From: Spirochaetota bacterium
GTDB taxonomy: Bacteria > Spirochaetota > UBA4802 > UBA5368
Direction of reading: 5' to 3'
Length of the DNA stretch: 64,000 nucleotides
NCBI GenBank assembly: GCA_004297825.1
Contig: SCSX01000069.1
Coordinates: 88,882 to 152,881 of the forward strand
The notes under the pieces were generated by a model that worked only from the letters and a program-made list of their open reading frames with translations, made no database searches and was not told the DNA's origin. Below are positions 26,326 to 34,355 of this stretch, in pieces. Position numbers and translations under genes: made by a program. The number at the start of each line of letters is the position of its first letter. Position 1 is the stretch's first letter.

Positions 26326-27009
26326 TCAGAGTTTGCGCGCACCCATATCCGATTCGATGAGATCGAGTATCCTCACGGCAATGTCGCGCTTCGAGGCGAG
26401 CGCGAGCTCCACGCGCGCCCCCCGCCGCGTGAACACGGTCATGATGTTGGTATCGACCGAGAAACCCGCCCCGGGTTTTCCCACGTCGTTAAGGCATATC
26501 ATGTCCAGGTTTTTATAGGCGAGTTTTTCCCGGGCAAAGGCCTCCGCGTCATGGGTTTCGGCGGCAAACCCCGCGGTATAGAGGCCCTCCATTTCCGGTT
26601 CCGCAGCTCTCCGCGCCACGACCGCCATGAGTATATCGGGATTTTTAACCAGATCGATGGTCAGGTGCTCGTCGTCCTTCTTGATTTTCACAGGAGATTT
26701 GGACGCGGGACGATAATCCGCGGGCGCGGCCGCCATGATGAGCACCGCCGATCCGTCAATCTCCCGCATGACGGCGTCGAGCAATTCGCCGGTCGTCTCC
26801 ACTGCCACGGTTCGGTACGGCCTCCCCTCCAGGAGGGAGCGCTCAATGGGACCGTGAACGAATACGGTTTCCGCGCACCGCGGCCCGGCCGCGTCCGCGA
26901 GGGCGATACCCATTTTCCCGGACGAGGCGTTCGAAATATAGCGGACGGGATCGATCCATTCCCTGGTGGGGCCTCCCGTCACCACGACCTTTCTATTTTT
27001 CAAGGACAT
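26326..27009 (-). CDS. coaB: Phosphopantothenate-cysteine ligase (stand-alone CoaB)
   Basis: Second of the two CoaBC activities: couples 4'-phosphopantothenate to cysteine with a nucleotide in coenzyme A synthesis. The start MSLKNRKVVVTGGPTRE at 27009 is chosen because it gives the family N-terminus; a longer reading to 27060 has no homology. Family motifs are GGPTREWIDPVRYISNASSG (dimer and nucleotide site), AAAPADYRPASKSPVKIKK (with the key K) and ICLNDVGKPGAGF. It has 227 residues. In most bacteria this domain is fused to CoaC; here it is a separate gene overlapping coaC by 17 bases, apparently a genuine split. Confidence 0.92.
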   Translation of the reverse strand: MSLKNRKVVVTGGPTREWIDPVRYISNASSGKMGIALADAAGPRCAETVFVHGPIERSLLEGRPYRTVAVETTGELLDAVMREIDGSAVLIMAAAPADYRPASKSPVKIKKDDEHLTIDLVKNPDILMAVVARRAAEPEMEGLYTAGFAAETHDAEAFAREKLAYKNLDMICLNDVGKPGAGFSVDTNIMTVFTRRGARVELALASKRDIAVRILDLIESDMGARKL

Positions 27010-27526
27010 CGCTTGCGACCCTGTAGATGGTATCGATGTCGGCGAGTTTGCCGTAGCCAAGGTCGCCGCAGGCGACCCTGCCCTCCGCGGGCTCGACGAA
27101 GCGCACGCCCCATGCCGTCAGGCGGTCGATATTGGCCTGTACGGCGGGGTGCATCCACATGTTCGGATTCATTGCCGGCGCCATGAGCACCGGACAGGTC
27201 ACGGAAAGAAAGGTCGTGCTCAGGAGATCGTCGGCGATGCCGTTCGCGAATTTACCGATAATGTTCGCCGTGGCGGGCGCCACGACCATGAGCGCAGCGT
27301 CTTCCTTGAGCTCGATATGGCCCATGGCGCGCCTGTCGTCGACGAACGTCTGCGTGTAGACGGGGTTTCCCGAAAGCGTTTCAAGCGTGAGCGGCGTCAC
27401 CAGCCTGGTCGCGTTCTCCGTGAGCACGCAATGGACCGAGTGACCGGCCTTCACAAAGAGCCGCACCAGCTCGCAGGCTTTGTAGGCCGCGATAGACGAC
27501 GATACACCTAGTATGATTTTTTTCAT
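26993..27526 (-). CDS. coaC: Phosphopantothenoylcysteine decarboxylase (stand-alone CoaC)
   Basis: FMN enzyme of 177 residues that decarboxylates phosphopantothenoylcysteine. Motifs are LGVSSSIAAYKACEL (FMN), catalytic H70 in MGHIEL, VVAPATANIIGK, LMAPAMNPNMWMHP (substrate clamp) and ACGDLGYGKLAD with the catalytic Cys region. The start codon overlaps the mutL stop by 4 bases (ATGA), so mutL, coaC and coaB form a coupled series. The size is that of bacterial and eukaryotic single-function CoaC proteins. Confidence 0.93.
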   Translation of the reverse strand: MKKIILGVSSSIAAYKACELVRLFVKAGHSVHCVLTENATRLVTPLTLETLSGNPVYTQTFVDDRRAMGHIELKEDAALMVVAPATANIIGKFANGIADDLLSTTFLSVTCPVLMAPAMNPNMWMHPAVQANIDRLTAWGVRFVEPAEGRVACGDLGYGKLADIDTIYRVASDVLEK

Positions 27527-29319
27527 GAGCGCCTGAACATCCTCTCGATATCTTTTTTTCCCATTTTGTAAAGAAACGGCCTGCCGTGCGGGCAGCGAAG
27601 ATCGTGCCTCCCCGAAAGGGCCTCGGAGGTGAGACGTTCCGCCTCGTCCATGGAGAGCGCATCCCCCGCCCTCCTGGCCGCGTGACAGGCGACCGTCTCG
27701 GCGGCGCGACCCTCGATGTCCGCCTCCGTCCCGTTCTTCAAGGCCTCCACCAGGTCTCTGAAAAAGGTATCCATATCCGCTCTTCCCAGCGCAGCGGGCA
27801 CGCCCCTCACCACCACAGAGTGGTCCGGGAACGGGTCTATGTCAAATCCAATTTCGCCCAGCCGCTCCCGGTGCTCGATGACCGAATCATATTCCTCAAT
27901 TGAGAGCGCCAGGACGTGCGGAAAAATGAGCTCCTGCGTGACCTCCTCTTCCGTGCGGCTCATGATGCGGTCGTAGATGATGCGCTCGTGCGCCGCGTGG
28001 AAATCCATGACATGGAGCGCCCCCTCGCTCTCGAACACGATGTAACTCGCGAACGCGACGCCCAGCACCCTGAACCCGTCCCGGGCTGCCGCGTCATGCA
28101 CGCCCGGATTTCCCTCGCGCACGAAAAGGCCGGGCGCAACGTGCAGCGGATCGATCGGGGGAACCAGGAGCGCATCCGCCCCCGCGGGCGACGGGTATAC
28201 CTGGAACGATTCCTGCCCGGCCGCGCGTTCACCGGTTCCGTGCGCATCTTCCGCGTCGTACGATGAAGGGGGGCGCGGTATCTGGGCGTCGGGCCCGGCG
28301 GCCTGCCTGAACGCCCTGCCCGTGAGCCGATGCGCGGTCCGGTCGAGCGCCTTCCGGCACAGTCCCTGGATGAGCGAGTCGATGTAGCGCTGGTCGAAAA
28401 ATTTGATCTCGCGCTTGGCCGGATGAATATTGACGTCGATAAGCCCGGGGTCCACGTCGAGAAAAAGTATCGCTGCCGGGTGCCGCCCCCGGGGGGCGAT
28501 TGCCTCGTATCCCCGCGACAGGAGAAAACCCATGTATCGGTACTCGACCAGGCGGTCGTTCACGAACAGCACCTGCATCGAGCGCGACGACTTGAGGAAG
28601 TCCGGCGCGGACAGGAACCCGTGTATCGACGCCCTGATGTCGCTCAGCCTTTCGTGGTAGAGGCTCCCGGTGACGCCCTTGCCGTATATTTGTTCGATCC
28701 TCTCTCCCACGCTCCCCGAGACCTCGAGCGCAAGCTCGCGCTTCCCGTCGCTCACCAGGGTGAAACGCACCGACGGGTGCGCCAGCGCGATCTTCAGGAA
28801 CACGCTCTTGATATTTTTTATTTCTGCGGCCCGCCCCTTCAGGAATTTTTTTCGCGCGGGCGTATTATAGAAGAGGTTCTCGACTATCACCATCGTGCCG
28901 CGGGGACCTGCGTAGTCGCCCATGTCTATGGAACCTTCCCGGCAGAGCAGGCGCCCTCCCAGGGGCGCGTCCCCGGTGCGGGACAGGATGGTGAGTCTCG
29001 ATATGGCCGATATGCTGGAGAGGGCCTCCCCCCTGAAACCGAAGGTTTGGATCGTTTCGATATCGCCGGCGGTGCGTATCTTGCTCGTGGCGTGCTCCAT
29101 GACCGAGAGGGGAATATCGTCGCGCACGATTCCTTCGCCGTTGTCCCTGACGGCGATTTTTTTGAGCCCGGCCTCCGCGATCTCGACCTCGATCTCCCCG
29201 GCATGCGCGTCCAGGGCATTTTCCAAAAGCTCTTTCACTACGGAAAACGGGCCTTCCACCACCTCGCCCGCGGCGATGGTGCGCTTCACATGGTCGGGGA
29301 GTAATTCTATCCTGTTCAC
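27523..29319 (-). CDS. mutL: DNA mismatch repair protein MutL (endonuclease type)
   Basis: Connects MutS mismatch recognition to strand removal. It has 598 residues. The N-terminal GHKL ATPase has IAAGEVVEGP, VKELLENALDA, AVRDNGEGI and TFGFRGEALSSI. The C-terminal domain carries DFHAAHERIIYD, the counterpart of the DQHA(X)2E(X)4E endonuclease motif with Phe for Gln and Asp for the last Glu, plus ACHAARR and CPHGRP. This indicates a nicking MutL, used by bacteria lacking MutH. A separate mutS gene is in this window at 49135. Confidence 0.95.
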   Translation of the reverse strand: MNRIELLPDHVKRTIAAGEVVEGPFSVVKELLENALDAHAGEIEVEIAEAGLKKIAVRDNGEGIVRDDIPLSVMEHATSKIRTAGDIETIQTFGFRGEALSSISAISRLTILSRTGDAPLGGRLLCREGSIDMGDYAGPRGTMVIVENLFYNTPARKKFLKGRAAEIKNIKSVFLKIALAHPSVRFTLVSDGKRELALEVSGSVGERIEQIYGKGVTGSLYHERLSDIRASIHGFLSAPDFLKSSRSMQVLFVNDRLVEYRYMGFLLSRGYEAIAPRGRHPAAILFLDVDPGLIDVNIHPAKREIKFFDQRYIDSLIQGLCRKALDRTAHRLTGRAFRQAAGPDAQIPRPPSSYDAEDAHGTGERAAGQESFQVYPSPAGADALLVPPIDPLHVAPGLFVREGNPGVHDAAARDGFRVLGVAFASYIVFESEGALHVMDFHAAHERIIYDRIMSRTEEEVTQELIFPHVLALSIEEYDSVIEHRERLGEIGFDIDPFPDHSVVVRGVPAALGRADMDTFFRDLVEALKNGTEADIEGRAAETVACHAARRAGDALSMDEAERLTSEALSGRHDLRCPHGRPFLYKMGKKDIERMFRRS

Positions 29320-29380
29320 GAGTAAACTCCGGTTCGGGGCGGATGTCGGCCGGAATGAACCCCCGGCCTGAAAGCGCGCG

Positions 29381-30121
29381 TTACGAAAGTACCTGTTCTA
29401 CCAGCGCGGGGAGGGTGGTCCCCGCCATGCCCTGGATGAAGACATCGGTGATGGAATTCGTGAGTCCCGTCGATTCGAGATTTATCTCGATGACCTTGGC
29501 GCCGCGCTGCTTGGCCGAGAAGGGAATGCTGCTCGCGGGATATACCACCGCGGAGGTTCCGATCACGAGGACGACATCGGCGGCGCGCGACTGCGTTTCG
29601 GAGTCGCGGAGGGCCTGGGCGGGGATCATTTCCCCGAAGAACACGACGCTCGGCTTAAGCACCTTTCCACAGGAATGACAGCGGGGCGGATTTCCGTTCA
29701 GGGTGAATTCATCCGCACTATAGCTGGCCCCGCACCAGATGCAGTCAAGGAGATGGGCGTTCCCGTGGAATTCAATAACGTTGCGGCTCCCTGCGGACTG
29801 GTGGAGGTTGTCGATATTCTGGGTTATGATCGATTTCAATAAATTGTTCCGCTCGAGCGTCGCGAGCGCGACATGGGCGGGGTTGGGCCTGGCCCCCGAG
29901 GTGAGCGCCATGAGCTCGTAAAGCATCCGCCATATCTTGTCGGGATCCCTGCGAAAATTATCGATATGCGCGTATTCCATGGGATCGTACTTCTGCCACA
30001 GGCCGCAGGCGCCCCTGAAATCCGGAATCCCGCTCTCGACGGAAATTCCCGCGCCGGTGAGCGCGATGCAGTGCCGGGAATGCTTGATTATTTCCGCGGC
30101 CTGCTGATAGGACTGATCCAT
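29381..30121 (-). CDS. cobB: NAD-dependent protein deacylase (sirtuin)
   Basis: SIR2 family deacylase of 246 residues. The start [12 protein letters not shown] at 30121 has AAGGAGA 8 bases upstream. Motifs are [16 protein letters not shown] (NAD), [13 protein letters not shown], catalytic H119 in EFHGN, a zinc site C127-x2-C130 and C148-x2-C151, and [11 protein letters not shown]. The Ala-Tyr/Arg pattern of desuccinylases was not checked closely. It lies upstream of mutL on the same strand with a 61-base gap. Confidence 0.93.
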   Translation of the reverse strand: MDQSYQQAAEIIKHSRHCIALTGAGISVESGIPDFRGACGLWQKYDPMEYAHIDNFRRDPDKIWRMLYELMALTSGARPNPAHVALATLERNNLLKSIITQNIDNLHQSAGSRNVIEFHGNAHLLDCIWCGASYSADEFTLNGNPPRCHSCGKVLKPSVVFFGEMIPAQALRDSETQSRAADVVLVIGTSAVVYPASSIPFSAKQRGAKVIEINLESTGLTNSITDVFIQGMAGTTLPALVEQVLS

Positions 30122-30195
30122 GGGGCTTCTCCTTTTCTGTACAACCACACTACATATGTTAACTTATTCGTTTTCGGGCGTCAAGAGAAAAATGC

Positions 30196-30333
30196 TCATC
30201 GCCGGTTCGCGCAATCCTTGACCCCGCATCCCTCGCACCTGCACGCGTCACGCGAGCGAATCTCCCTCCTGATCTTGTAAAAAACGAAAAATCCGGCCGC
30301 AACGCACGCTATGATAACTCCCGCTTCCTGCAT
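30196..30333 (-). CDS. Tiny Cys-rich membrane peptide (FeoB-associated type)
   Basis: Peptide of 45 residues, MQEAGVIIACVAAGFFVFYK at its N-terminus, one transmembrane helix, then a basic stretch and the cysteine pattern C-x-C-x2-C-x4-C at the C-terminus (CRCEGCGVKDC). This is the layout of FeoB-associated Cys-rich membrane proteins. GGGGAGAA lies 7 bases before the ATG, a very strong ribosome binding site that supports translation. No feoA or feoB is nearby, so an iron role rests on family resemblance only. Confidence 0.65.
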   Translation of the reverse strand: MQEAGVIIACVAAGFFVFYKIRREIRSRDACRCEGCGVKDCANRR

Positions 30334-30557
30334 TGTAGTTCTCCCCGTTGCCGTCCCGGCGTCCTTTCCCGGCTTCCGCATCGCGATCATCACCGGACAT
30401 CGCAGGCGGAAGCCTGCGTGATGAATATAACCCGCCCCGTGAAAATTATCAAGCGCGGGCTTTGGCGCCGATATTTTCCGTTTCCTGAAAAATTTTTCGG
30501 TTTTCCCGCCTGCCGATCGTATGAAGAGTAACAACATTCACACAAGGAGAGAGCGAG

Positions 30558-30923
30558 ATGCAAAATTACACTACGGCCACCATCGAGGGCTATGTAACCC
30601 ACGATCCGGTGCTGCGTACCACCAAGACCGGGAAGAACATCTGCCTGTTCTCGGTGGCGATCAACCATTTTTCCAACCCGGATTCTTCTCCCCGCGTATC
30701 GTTCATCGATATCGAGACATGGGAAAAGACCGCCGACCTGTGTGCCAAGAGCGTCGCCAAGGGCAAGCACATCCTGGTCGCGGGAAGCCTCCGGCAGGAC
30801 AGGTGGGAGGGAAAGGACGGAAAGACGCAATCGAAGCTGAAGCTCGTGGGCACCCAGGTGCGCTTCCTGGATCCGTCCAGGGAGGGCAAACCAGCCGTAC
30901 AGGAGGCAGCCCAGCCGCGCTGA
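30558..30923 (+). CDS. Single-stranded DNA-binding protein (OB fold) without acidic tail
   Basis: SSB-family protein of 121 residues: TATIEGYVTHDPVLRTTKTG, ICLFSVAINHF, FIDIETWEKTADLCAKSVAKG and ILVAGSLRQDRWE are the OB-fold blocks. A strong AAGGAGA ribosome binding site precedes it. The C-terminus is EGKPAVQEAAQPR and lacks the acidic DDxxPF tip with which replicative SSB recruits repair proteins. It may therefore be an auxiliary SSB, but no other ssb gene is visible here for comparison. Confidence 0.85.
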   Translation: MQNYTTATIEGYVTHDPVLRTTKTGKNICLFSVAINHFSNPDSSPRVSFIDIETWEKTADLCAKSVAKGKHILVAGSLRQDRWEGKDGKTQSKLKLVGTQVRFLDPSREGKPAVQEAAQPR

Positions 30924-30932
30924 GTCTTCCGA

Positions 30933-30961
30933 AGGGCGGCATGCGCACTGCATGCCGCCCT
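30933..30961 (+). terminator. Hairpin terminator after the SSB gene
   Basis: A perfect 12-base stem AGGGCGGCATGC / GCATGCCGCCCT with a 5-base loop begins 10 bases after the stop codon. The following sequence is pyrimidine-rich (CCTCCCTTC) but not a pure T run. Confidence 0.65.
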
Positions 30962-30995
30962 CCTCCCTTCAGTTGACTTGTTGCTTTTCTCTCAT

Positions 30996-31079
30996 TGTCA
31001 TTTCGAACCCGGCCTTTTCGGGTGAGAAATCTTAGCCCCCGTATACGCTTTAAGATTTCTCCCTGCGGTCGAAATGACA
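30996..31079. repeat. Palindromic repeat of the TGTCATTTCG family, copy 1
   Basis: Begins TGTCATTTCGAACC, has GAGAAATCTTA and TAAGATTTCTCCC as inner arms, and ends GGTCGAAATGACA. Its reverse complement starts CTGTCATTTCGACCGCAGGG, aligning with the copy at 39716 over the first 30 bases. The rest of the gap 31080-31216 holds no gene. Confidence 0.75.
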
Positions 31080-31216
31080 GTTTTACAACAACTCTAGACT
31101 CTAGTATTGTCCCGTAACCCGCATGCGGCATAAGGCTTTAATACTCATATGGCGCCGATTCACCGCCGCCCGACGATATTCTTACCCATCAGGAAAACCC
31201 CTTTCCGGAACTTTTT

Positions 31217-31245
31217 TTGGACTTGCGAAAATAATATGATATATT
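31217..31245 (+). promoter_or_regulatory. Promoter of the PAS histidine kinase gene
   Basis: TTGGAC (31217-31222), a 17-base spacer and TATATT (31240-31245) lie 21 bases before the ATG, giving a very short leader with GAGGA as ribosome binding site. Confidence 0.65.
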
Positions 31246-31266
31246 CTGCGATTACGAGGATATCCG

Positions 31267-32493
31267 ATGCGCGATTTTTCCGGCGATAAGATTAACCGCA
31301 CCACGAGGTTCGCGTCCCCCGAGCGTAGCGGCAACGACGCCATCAGGGCCGAGCATGAGCTCGTGCGCTCCCTTGAGCGATTCGAACAAATCTTCAATTC
31401 CATTTCAGCCGTAGCCGCGGTCATCAACGAAAACCGGCAGATAATCTACGCCAACCGTGAATTCCTGAAAATGCTCGGCACCGACGATCTCAGCAGTGTC
31501 CTGGGAAAACGGCCCGGCGAAACCCTCCAGTGCATCCACGCGGAAACCGGGGAGTACGGCTGCGGTACCGCGGAATCGTGCCGCGTGTGCGGCGCGGTGC
31601 ACGCGGTCCTCGAATGCCGGGAGTCCGGCGCGCCGGTCGTTCGCGAGGCACGGATAAGCGCGATCACCGACGGGAGGCCCGTCTCCCTGGATATGCTCGT
31701 AACCGCGACGCCGTTCCCGTTCGACGGGAGGCGCTTTATCGCCGTAACCTTCCGGGACATAGGACCGCAGAAGCACCGGGAGAAGCTCGAGCACATCTTC
31801 TTCCACGACATCCTCAATACGGTGGCCACGCTTAAATCCGCGCTCAATCTTGTCACGCTGCACGAGGACGGGGCGAAGAAATCGGAATTCATTTCCATGG
31901 CACACAAAATCTGCGAATCGCTGCTCGATGAAATAGAATCGCAGCACAAGCTCATCGATGCGGAAAATAACGCCCTGCGGGTCCAGCCGAGGGCGTTCGG
32001 TTCCATCGAGATACTTCGCGAGGTCGCGGGGAGATACGACCTGAACGCGGGCTACTCCGAAAAAGAAATTATTCTCGATGACGGGTCCCGTGACGAGATG
32101 ATATTCGGCGACCCGGTCCTCGTGCGAAGGATTCTCATCAACATGCTCAAGAACGCGCTCGAGGCGACGCCGGCAGGCGGCGCGGTTACAATGGGATGTC
32201 GCGCGATGAATGAAACCGTCCGCTTCCATGTGCACAACGCCGGGGTCATTCCGCGGGACGCGCAGCTCCAGGTTTTCCAGCGCTCCTTTTCGACAAAGGG
32301 CAGCAACCGGGGGTTCGGGACCTACAGCATGAGGCTGCTCGCGGAACACTACTTGAAGGGGAAGGTTTATTTCGAATCCTCGGAATCGGGCGGAACGACT
32401 TTTTTCCTGGAGATACCGGTTGATTTCCCGGCGTTTGCCGAGGGACCGGGCGAAAGCGCGGACGGGGGCGCCGATACGCGTCTTCCCGGCTAA
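31267..32493 (+). CDS. Cytoplasmic PAS-domain histidine kinase
   Basis: Kinase of 408 residues without membrane segments. A PAS domain (about 40-165) contains several cysteines (CIHAETGEYGCGTAESCRVC), which could bind a metal or sense redox; this is speculative. The phospho-acceptor H180 is in HIFFHDILNTVATLKSAL, a variant H-box. HATPase_c shows INMLKNALEATPAGG and RGFGTYSMRLLAE; the D-x-G-x-G box is weak (VHNAGVIP). The C-terminal Glu/Gly tail is disordered. It converges on the GDPD gene with a 4-base overlap of the stops. No cognate regulator is next to it. Confidence 0.88.
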   Translation: MRDFSGDKINRTTRFASPERSGNDAIRAEHELVRSLERFEQIFNSISAVAAVINENRQIIYANREFLKMLGTDDLSSVLGKRPGETLQCIHAETGEYGCGTAESCRVCGAVHAVLECRESGAPVVREARISAITDGRPVSLDMLVTATPFPFDGRRFIAVTFRDIGPQKHREKLEHIFFHDILNTVATLKSALNLVTLHEDGAKKSEFISMAHKICESLLDEIESQHKLIDAENNALRVQPRAFGSIEILREVAGRYDLNAGYSEKEIILDDGSRDEMIFGDPVLVRRILINMLKNALEATPAGGAVTMGCRAMNETVRFHVHNAGVIPRDAQLQVFQRSFSTKGSNRGFGTYSMRLLAEHYLKGKVYFESSESGGTTFFLEIPVDFPAFAEGPGESADGGADTRLPG

Positions 32494-33290
32494 CCCAGCA
32501 CCTCTTTCACAATCCCCGCAAGAACCTCTGGCCTGTCGCTCACAATGGCGTCCACGCCGGACTTGAGGAGCCTTCTCATATCTTTCTCCTCGTTCACGGT
32601 CCACACGTGCACCCGCAGCCCCTTCCTGTGTGACACGTCGATAAACGCGTCGCTGGCGATATTTGAAGGCCCCAGGAATTCGGGAACCTGCAGCGCGTCG
32701 CCGGCGAACCTGTTTTTCATGAACAGGAGCCCGGCCCTGAAAAGAAAATAATACCAGAGGGCCTCCCCGAGGGAGAACGAAGTGGCCATTCCGGGAATGG
32801 CCTTGCGCACGGCCCGGAGATTGGGCGTGTATTCGGAAGCCGTGAGCACCCGGTCCGCCGCCCCGCAGCGCCCGATGATCGCGGCATAGTGCTTCACCTG
32901 CGCAGCGTTTTTCGTTTTAAGGTCGATATTGAATCGCGTGTCGGGAAAGCTGGTGAGCATCTCCTCGAGCGTCATAAAGGTGATGCCCTTTCCCCTCCAG
33001 GGGAAGGTCGTTCCGCCGTCAGGGCTGAAGCGGTAGGCCGCGTCGAGCTTCTTCAATTCTTCAACGGTGCGCTCCGCGATGGGTCCGCCGCCGTCCGATA
33101 CGCGTTCGAGCTCCCCGTCGTGCGCGATCACGAAATTGCGGTCCTTCGTGAAATGGATGTCGGTCTCGATCACGTCGGCGCCCGACTCGATCGCCTTTCT
33201 GAACGAGAGCTCGGTGTTTTCAGGATATGCCCCGGACGCGCCCCTGTGCGCGATGACCCTGGGCTCCGGTATAAAAAAATGCCTGTCCAT
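32490..33290 (-). CDS. Glycerophosphodiester phosphodiesterase
   Basis: Hydrolyses glycerophosphodiesters to glycerol 3-phosphate and an alcohol. It has 266 residues. The GDPD motif is complete: RVIAHRGASGAYPENTE with H15, R16 and E25, then VIETDIHFTKD and VIAHDGELERVSDG with the second His. The C-terminal barrel ends with GLRVHVWTVNEEKDMRRLL and GVDAIVSDRPEVL. It has no signal peptide, so it is cytoplasmic. It lies 17 bases downstream of the M23 peptidase gene and is likely cotranscribed with it. Confidence 0.94.
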   Translation of the reverse strand: MDRHFFIPEPRVIAHRGASGAYPENTELSFRKAIESGADVIETDIHFTKDRNFVIAHDGELERVSDGGGPIAERTVEELKKLDAAYRFSPDGGTTFPWRGKGITFMTLEEMLTSFPDTRFNIDLKTKNAAQVKHYAAIIGRCGAADRVLTASEYTPNLRAVRKAIPGMATSFSLGEALWYYFLFRAGLLFMKNRFAGDALQVPEFLGPSNIASDAFIDVSHRKGLRVHVWTVNEEKDMRRLLKSGVDAIVSDRPEVLAGIVKEVLG

Positions 33291-33307
33291 GGCAACCCCC
33301 GTCGGAT

Positions 33308-34204
33308 TTACTCCGCGATAATTATATCATTTATGGTATAAAGCATGCTTTTAAAAGACAGGGGAATCGCGTCCGCGGTCCCGCCCTCCTTCATCGCCTG
33401 TATATGCAGGTGCGGTTCAAGGCTGTTCCCCGAATTCCCTGCGCGCCCCAGGAGCTGACCGCGTTTCACGATGTCGCCCTTATTTACTTTCACGCTTCCC
33501 CGCGCGAAATGCGCCAGGAGAACAAGGCGACCGTCCGCAAGGAGCAGGACGTGGTTTCCGGGGCCCAGCGCCTCGTCCGCCGCGGGCGGGATATTGTCCC
33601 GCACGCCGTCACGCGCATCGAGCACCGTCGCGTCAAGGGGGCTGTACACGGGTTCGCCGTACACCATGTAATCCGCGCAATCCCCGGGGAGTATGCCGGC
33701 CGCGCGCCTCCCGCGATCGTCCAGCTTCACGATATCGAGCGCATAACGCGACCCCGGTTGCATCGCGTGAAAGGGATTCCCGACGAGGCTCGCGCCCCCC
33801 TGGTACACGAGGTATTCTCCCCCACGAAGCGGAAAATCCATTTCAAGGCGATCGCCTCCGGCGTACGCACCGCGGGCAAGATCGATATTGAGAACGAAAA
33901 ACAGGATGATCGCCGCGAGCTTTGAAGCGGCCCATCTGTCCAGGCGGGCCGCACGGCCCGCCGAAAAATCCGCCCGCCGGAACGATATGAGCACCGTCGC
34001 GGCGTAGCACACGAGGGGGACGTGCCGCAGGGAATGCCCGATCACGCCCCAGGACCCCGCGAGCGCGGTCAGCAGCACCGGGCCGAAAGCCGCCGCGCAA
34101 TTCAGGAACCATTCGCGGCGGTCGACGGGGCGGGTCCGGAGAAGCATAATTATTCCTGCGGCGGGAAGCAGTATCGTGAGCAGGGAGATGACGTAGATTA
34201 TCAT
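33308..34204 (-). CDS. Membrane-anchored M23 (LytM-type) peptidase with altered first metal ligand
   Basis: Protein of 298 residues. Three to four hydrophobic segments in the first 110 residues (IIYVISLLTILLPAAGIIML, FGPVLLTALAGSWGVIG) are followed by an extracytoplasmic M23 domain. The C-terminal ligands are clear: LLAHFARG and EPHLHIQ (the HxH pair), with KRGQLLGRAGNSGNS between them. The usual HxxxD start is replaced by RYALD (in GSRYALDIV), as in a subset of M23 proteins; a histidine a few residues earlier (FHAMQ) may substitute. It may be a peptidoglycan endopeptidase or an inactive scaffold. Confidence 0.82.
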   Translation of the reverse strand: MIIYVISLLTILLPAAGIIMLLRTRPVDRREWFLNCAAAFGPVLLTALAGSWGVIGHSLRHVPLVCYAATVLISFRRADFSAGRAARLDRWAASKLAAIILFFVLNIDLARGAYAGGDRLEMDFPLRGGEYLVYQGGASLVGNPFHAMQPGSRYALDIVKLDDRGRRAAGILPGDCADYMVYGEPVYSPLDATVLDARDGVRDNIPPAADEALGPGNHVLLLADGRLVLLAHFARGSVKVNKGDIVKRGQLLGRAGNSGNSLEPHLHIQAMKEGGTADAIPLSFKSMLYTINDIIIAE

Positions 34205-34355
34205 GCGAATTCCGTGGAGTCCGATTCCCCGTTTTTAGGGTGGTGATTTCCCAGCGTCAACACAAATAGGTCGTCCGCACGGAATATTTATACATGCGAA
34301 TGCGCGCACATGCGGACCCGGACCGGCCGTGATCTATGCGCCCGGATGTTTCCGG

